A DNA stretch of 64,000 nt. Origin: Cronobacter muytjensii ATCC 51329 (lineage in GTDB: Bacteria; Pseudomonadota; Gammaproteobacteria; Enterobacterales; Enterobacteriaceae). The stretch covers positions 868,001 through 932,000 of the forward strand of contig NZ_CP012268.1 of assembly GCF_001277195.1 (NCBI RefSeq). The letters run 5' to 3'. The notes under the pieces are model-generated. The model ran no database searches, had not been told where the DNA came from, and saw nothing but the letters and a program-made list of their open reading frames with translations. A program made the position numbers and the translations under genes. Position 1 is the first letter of the stretch; each line of letters begins with the position of its first letter. Below, piece by piece: positions 62,251 through 64,000 of the stretch.

Positions 62251-63561
62251 ATGAGTCAGGCACTACCGCTGGTCACCCGGCAGGGGGATCGTATTGCCAT
62301 TGTCAGTGGGTTGCGCACCCCTTTCGCCCGTCAGGCGACGGCGTACCACGGCGTTCCGGCGGTCGATCTCGGTAAAATGGTGGTCGGCGAACTGCTGGCC
62401 CGCAGCGAAATTCCGCCTGAAGTCATTGAACAACTGGTGTTCGGCCAGGTGGTACAAATGCCGGAGGCGCCTAACATCGCGCGTGAAATCGTGCTTGGCA
62501 CTGGCATGAGCGTGCGCACCGACGCCTACAGCGTCAGCCGCGCCTGCGCCACCAGCTTCCAGGCGGTGGCGAATGTTGCCGAAAGCATGATGGCGGGCAC
62601 CATTCGCGCCGGGATCGCCGGCGGCGCCGACTCCTCTTCCGTGTTGCCCATCGGCGTGAGCAAAAAACTCGCGCGCACGCTGGTGGATGCCAATAAAGCC
62701 CGCACCGCCGGGCAGCGCCTGAAGCTCTTTTCGCGCCTGCGGCTGCGCGACCTGCTGCCGGTGCCGCCTGCTGTAGCGGAATACTCCACCGGGCTGCGCA
62801 TGGGCGACACCGCGGAGCAGATGGCGAAAACGCACGGCATCACGCGCGAACAGCAGGACGCGCTGGCGCACCGCTCACACCAGCTGGCGGCGCAGGCGTG
62901 GGCCGAAGGCAAGCTGCGTGATGAAGTCATGACGGCGTACACGCCGCCGTACCGCGAGCCGCTCAGTGAAGATAACAATATCCGTAAAACGTCGTCGCTT
63001 GCCGATTACGCTAAATTGCGCCCGGCGTTTGACCGTAAGCACGGCACCGTGACGGCCGCCAACAGCACGCCACTCACTGACGGCGCGGCGGCGGTGATTC
63101 TGATGACCGAATCTCGCGCCCGCGAGCTGGGTCTTACGCCGCTCGGCTACCTGCGCAGTTACGCCTTTACCGCCATTGACGTCTGGCAGGATATGCTGCT
63201 GGGCCCGGCCTGGTCGACGCCGCTGGCGCTGGAGCGTGCCGGGCTTTCAATGGCCGATCTGACGCTGTTCGACATGCATGAAGCGTTCGCCTCGCAGACG
63301 CTCACCAACCTCAAACTGCTGGCAAGCGACCGCTTCGCGCGTGAAGTGCTGGGCCGCAGCCAGGCGACCGGCGAGGTGGATGACAGCAAATTTAACGTGC
63401 TCGGCGGCTCTATCGCTTACGGGCACCCGTTCGCCGCCACCGGCGCGCGGATGATAACCCAGACGCTCAATGAACTGCGTCGCCGCGGCGGCGGTTTCGG
63501 GCTGGTGACCGCCTGCGCGGCAGGCGGACTCGGCGCGGCAATGGTACTGGAGGCCGAATAA
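62251..63561 (+). CDS. fadI: 3-ketoacyl-CoA thiolase FadI
   Basis: Thiolase of the anaerobic beta-oxidation complex, cleaving 3-ketoacyl-CoA. It has 436 residues. Catalytic C99 (SRACATSFQ), the general-base motif [11 protein letters not shown] and the second active-site cysteine in TACAAGGLG are present. A FadR operator precedes it. The stop overlaps the fadJ start by one base. Confidence 0.97.
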   Translation: MSQALPLVTRQGDRIAIVSGLRTPFARQATAYHGVPAVDLGKMVVGELLARSEIPPEVIEQLVFGQVVQMPEAPNIAREIVLGTGMSVRTDAYSVSRACATSFQAVANVAESMMAGTIRAGIAGGADSSSVLPIGVSKKLARTLVDANKARTAGQRLKLFSRLRLRDLLPVPPAVAEYSTGLRMGDTAEQMAKTHGITREQQDALAHRSHQLAAQAWAEGKLRDEVMTAYTPPYREPLSEDNNIRKTSSLADYAKLRPAFDRKHGTVTAANSTPLTDGAAAVILMTESRARELGLTPLGYLRSYAFTAIDVWQDMLLGPAWSTPLALERAGLSMADLTLFDMHEAFASQTLTNLKLLASDRFAREVLGRSQATGEVDDSKFNVLGGSIAYGHPFAATGARMITQTLNELRRRGGGFGLVTACAAGGLGAAMVLEAE

Positions 63562-64000
63562 TGGAATCGACATCCGCATTTACTTTACAGATCCGCCCGG
63601 ACAACGTGGCGGTAGTCACTATCGATGTGCCGGGCGAAAAAATGAACACGCTCAAGGCGGCATTCGCCCGCGACGTGCGCGCCATCGTAAAACAGCTACG
63701 TGAAAACCGCGATCTTGCGGGCGTGGTGTTTATTTCCGCCAAGCCCGATAACTTTATCGCGGGCGCGGATATCAACATGATAGCCGACTGCCAAAGCGCG
63801 CAGGAGGCCGAGGCGCTGGCGAGTCAGGGCCAGCAGATCATGGCGGAGATCCGCGCGCTGCCGGTGCATGTGGTCGCGGCTATTCACGGCGCATGCCTCG
63901 GCGGCGGGCTTGAGCTGGCGCTCGCCTGCCACAGCCGCATTTGTACCGACGACCCGAAAACCCTGCTTGGGCTACCGGAAGTGCAGTTAGGGCTGCTGCC
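63561..64000 (+). CDS. fadJ: Multifunctional fatty acid oxidation protein FadJ (3' end missing)
   Basis: The alpha subunit partner of FadI, with enoyl-CoA hydratase and 3-hydroxyacyl-CoA dehydrogenase domains. Only about 146 N-terminal residues are in the window, all in the crotonase domain. The oxyanion-hole segments [10 protein letters not shown] and [19 protein letters not shown] are visible. ATG at 63561 overlaps the fadI TAA. Confidence 0.95.
   Translation, partial: MESTSAFTLQIRPDNVAVVTIDVPGEKMNTLKAAFARDVRAIVKQLRENRDLAGVVFISAKPDNFIAGADINMIADCQSAQEAEALASQGQQIMAEIRALPVHVVAAIHGACLGGGLELALACHSRICTDDPKTLLGLPEVQLGLL

Overview
The window is about 57% GC and looks like chromosome of an Enterobacteriaceae member close to Cronobacter. 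This rests on remembered protein similarity and on gene order: cysPTWAM, crr-ptsIH, cysK-cysZ-zipA-ligA, valUXY/lysV tRNAs-gltX, alaXW tRNAs-pdeA-nupC-mntH, glk-ypdBA-alaC, argW-yfdC, mlaA-fadL-yfcZ-fadIJ. The backbone follows the E. coli K-12 order. A budABC operon, ipdC and a ccm operon beside mlaA are accessory relative to K-12. The genus call is an inference.

Layout. 1-4.75 kb: sulfate/thiosulfate ABC importer (cysP cut by the window edge, cysT, cysW, cysA) and cysM. 4.8-8 kb: a secreted unknown protein, then crr-ptsI-ptsH on the minus strand. 8.3-14.1 kb: cysK, cysZ, zipA, ligA, ypeB and a flxA-like gene with a sigma-28-type promoter. 14.3-17.8 kb: tRNA-Lys and three tRNA-Val with a duplicated terminator/tRNA-3'-end unit, gltX, yfeD/yfeC and two tRNA-Ala. 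17.9-32.9 kb: pdeA, nupC, mntH, ypeC, an aldo-keto reductase, ipdC, glk, ypdB/ypdA, a DUF1479 gene, alaC and the 23-codon ypdK. 33.2-38.9 kb: a cupin, a CorA-type transporter and the divergent budR/budABC 2,3-butanediol locus.

38.9-51 kb is the accessory stretch. It holds a small lipoprotein, aqpZ, an AT-richer two-gene module whose first gene has an in-frame stop, an echo of the budC 3' end, and a LysR-regulated MFS/SDR/split-transketolase operon. After these come unknown genes, a LysR-MFS deletion scar, a CPBP-family membrane protease, a DUF2000 gene and a probable integration-site remnant beside tRNA-Arg(CCT). 51.1-64 kb returns to backbone: yfdC, ccmABCDEFGHI, mlaA, fadL, yfcZ, fadI and the start of fadJ.

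Functional themes: sulfur import and cysteine synthesis (cysPTWA, cysZ, cysK, cysM); sugar uptake (PTS, glk); pyruvate disposal and sensing (ypdAB, ipdC, budABC, alaC); cytochrome c maturation; fatty-acid uptake and beta-oxidation with visible FadR operators. The least explained system is the 42.1-47.3 kb MFS/SDR/split-transketolase operon, which looks like a dedicated catabolic pathway for an unidentified carbohydrate-like substrate.
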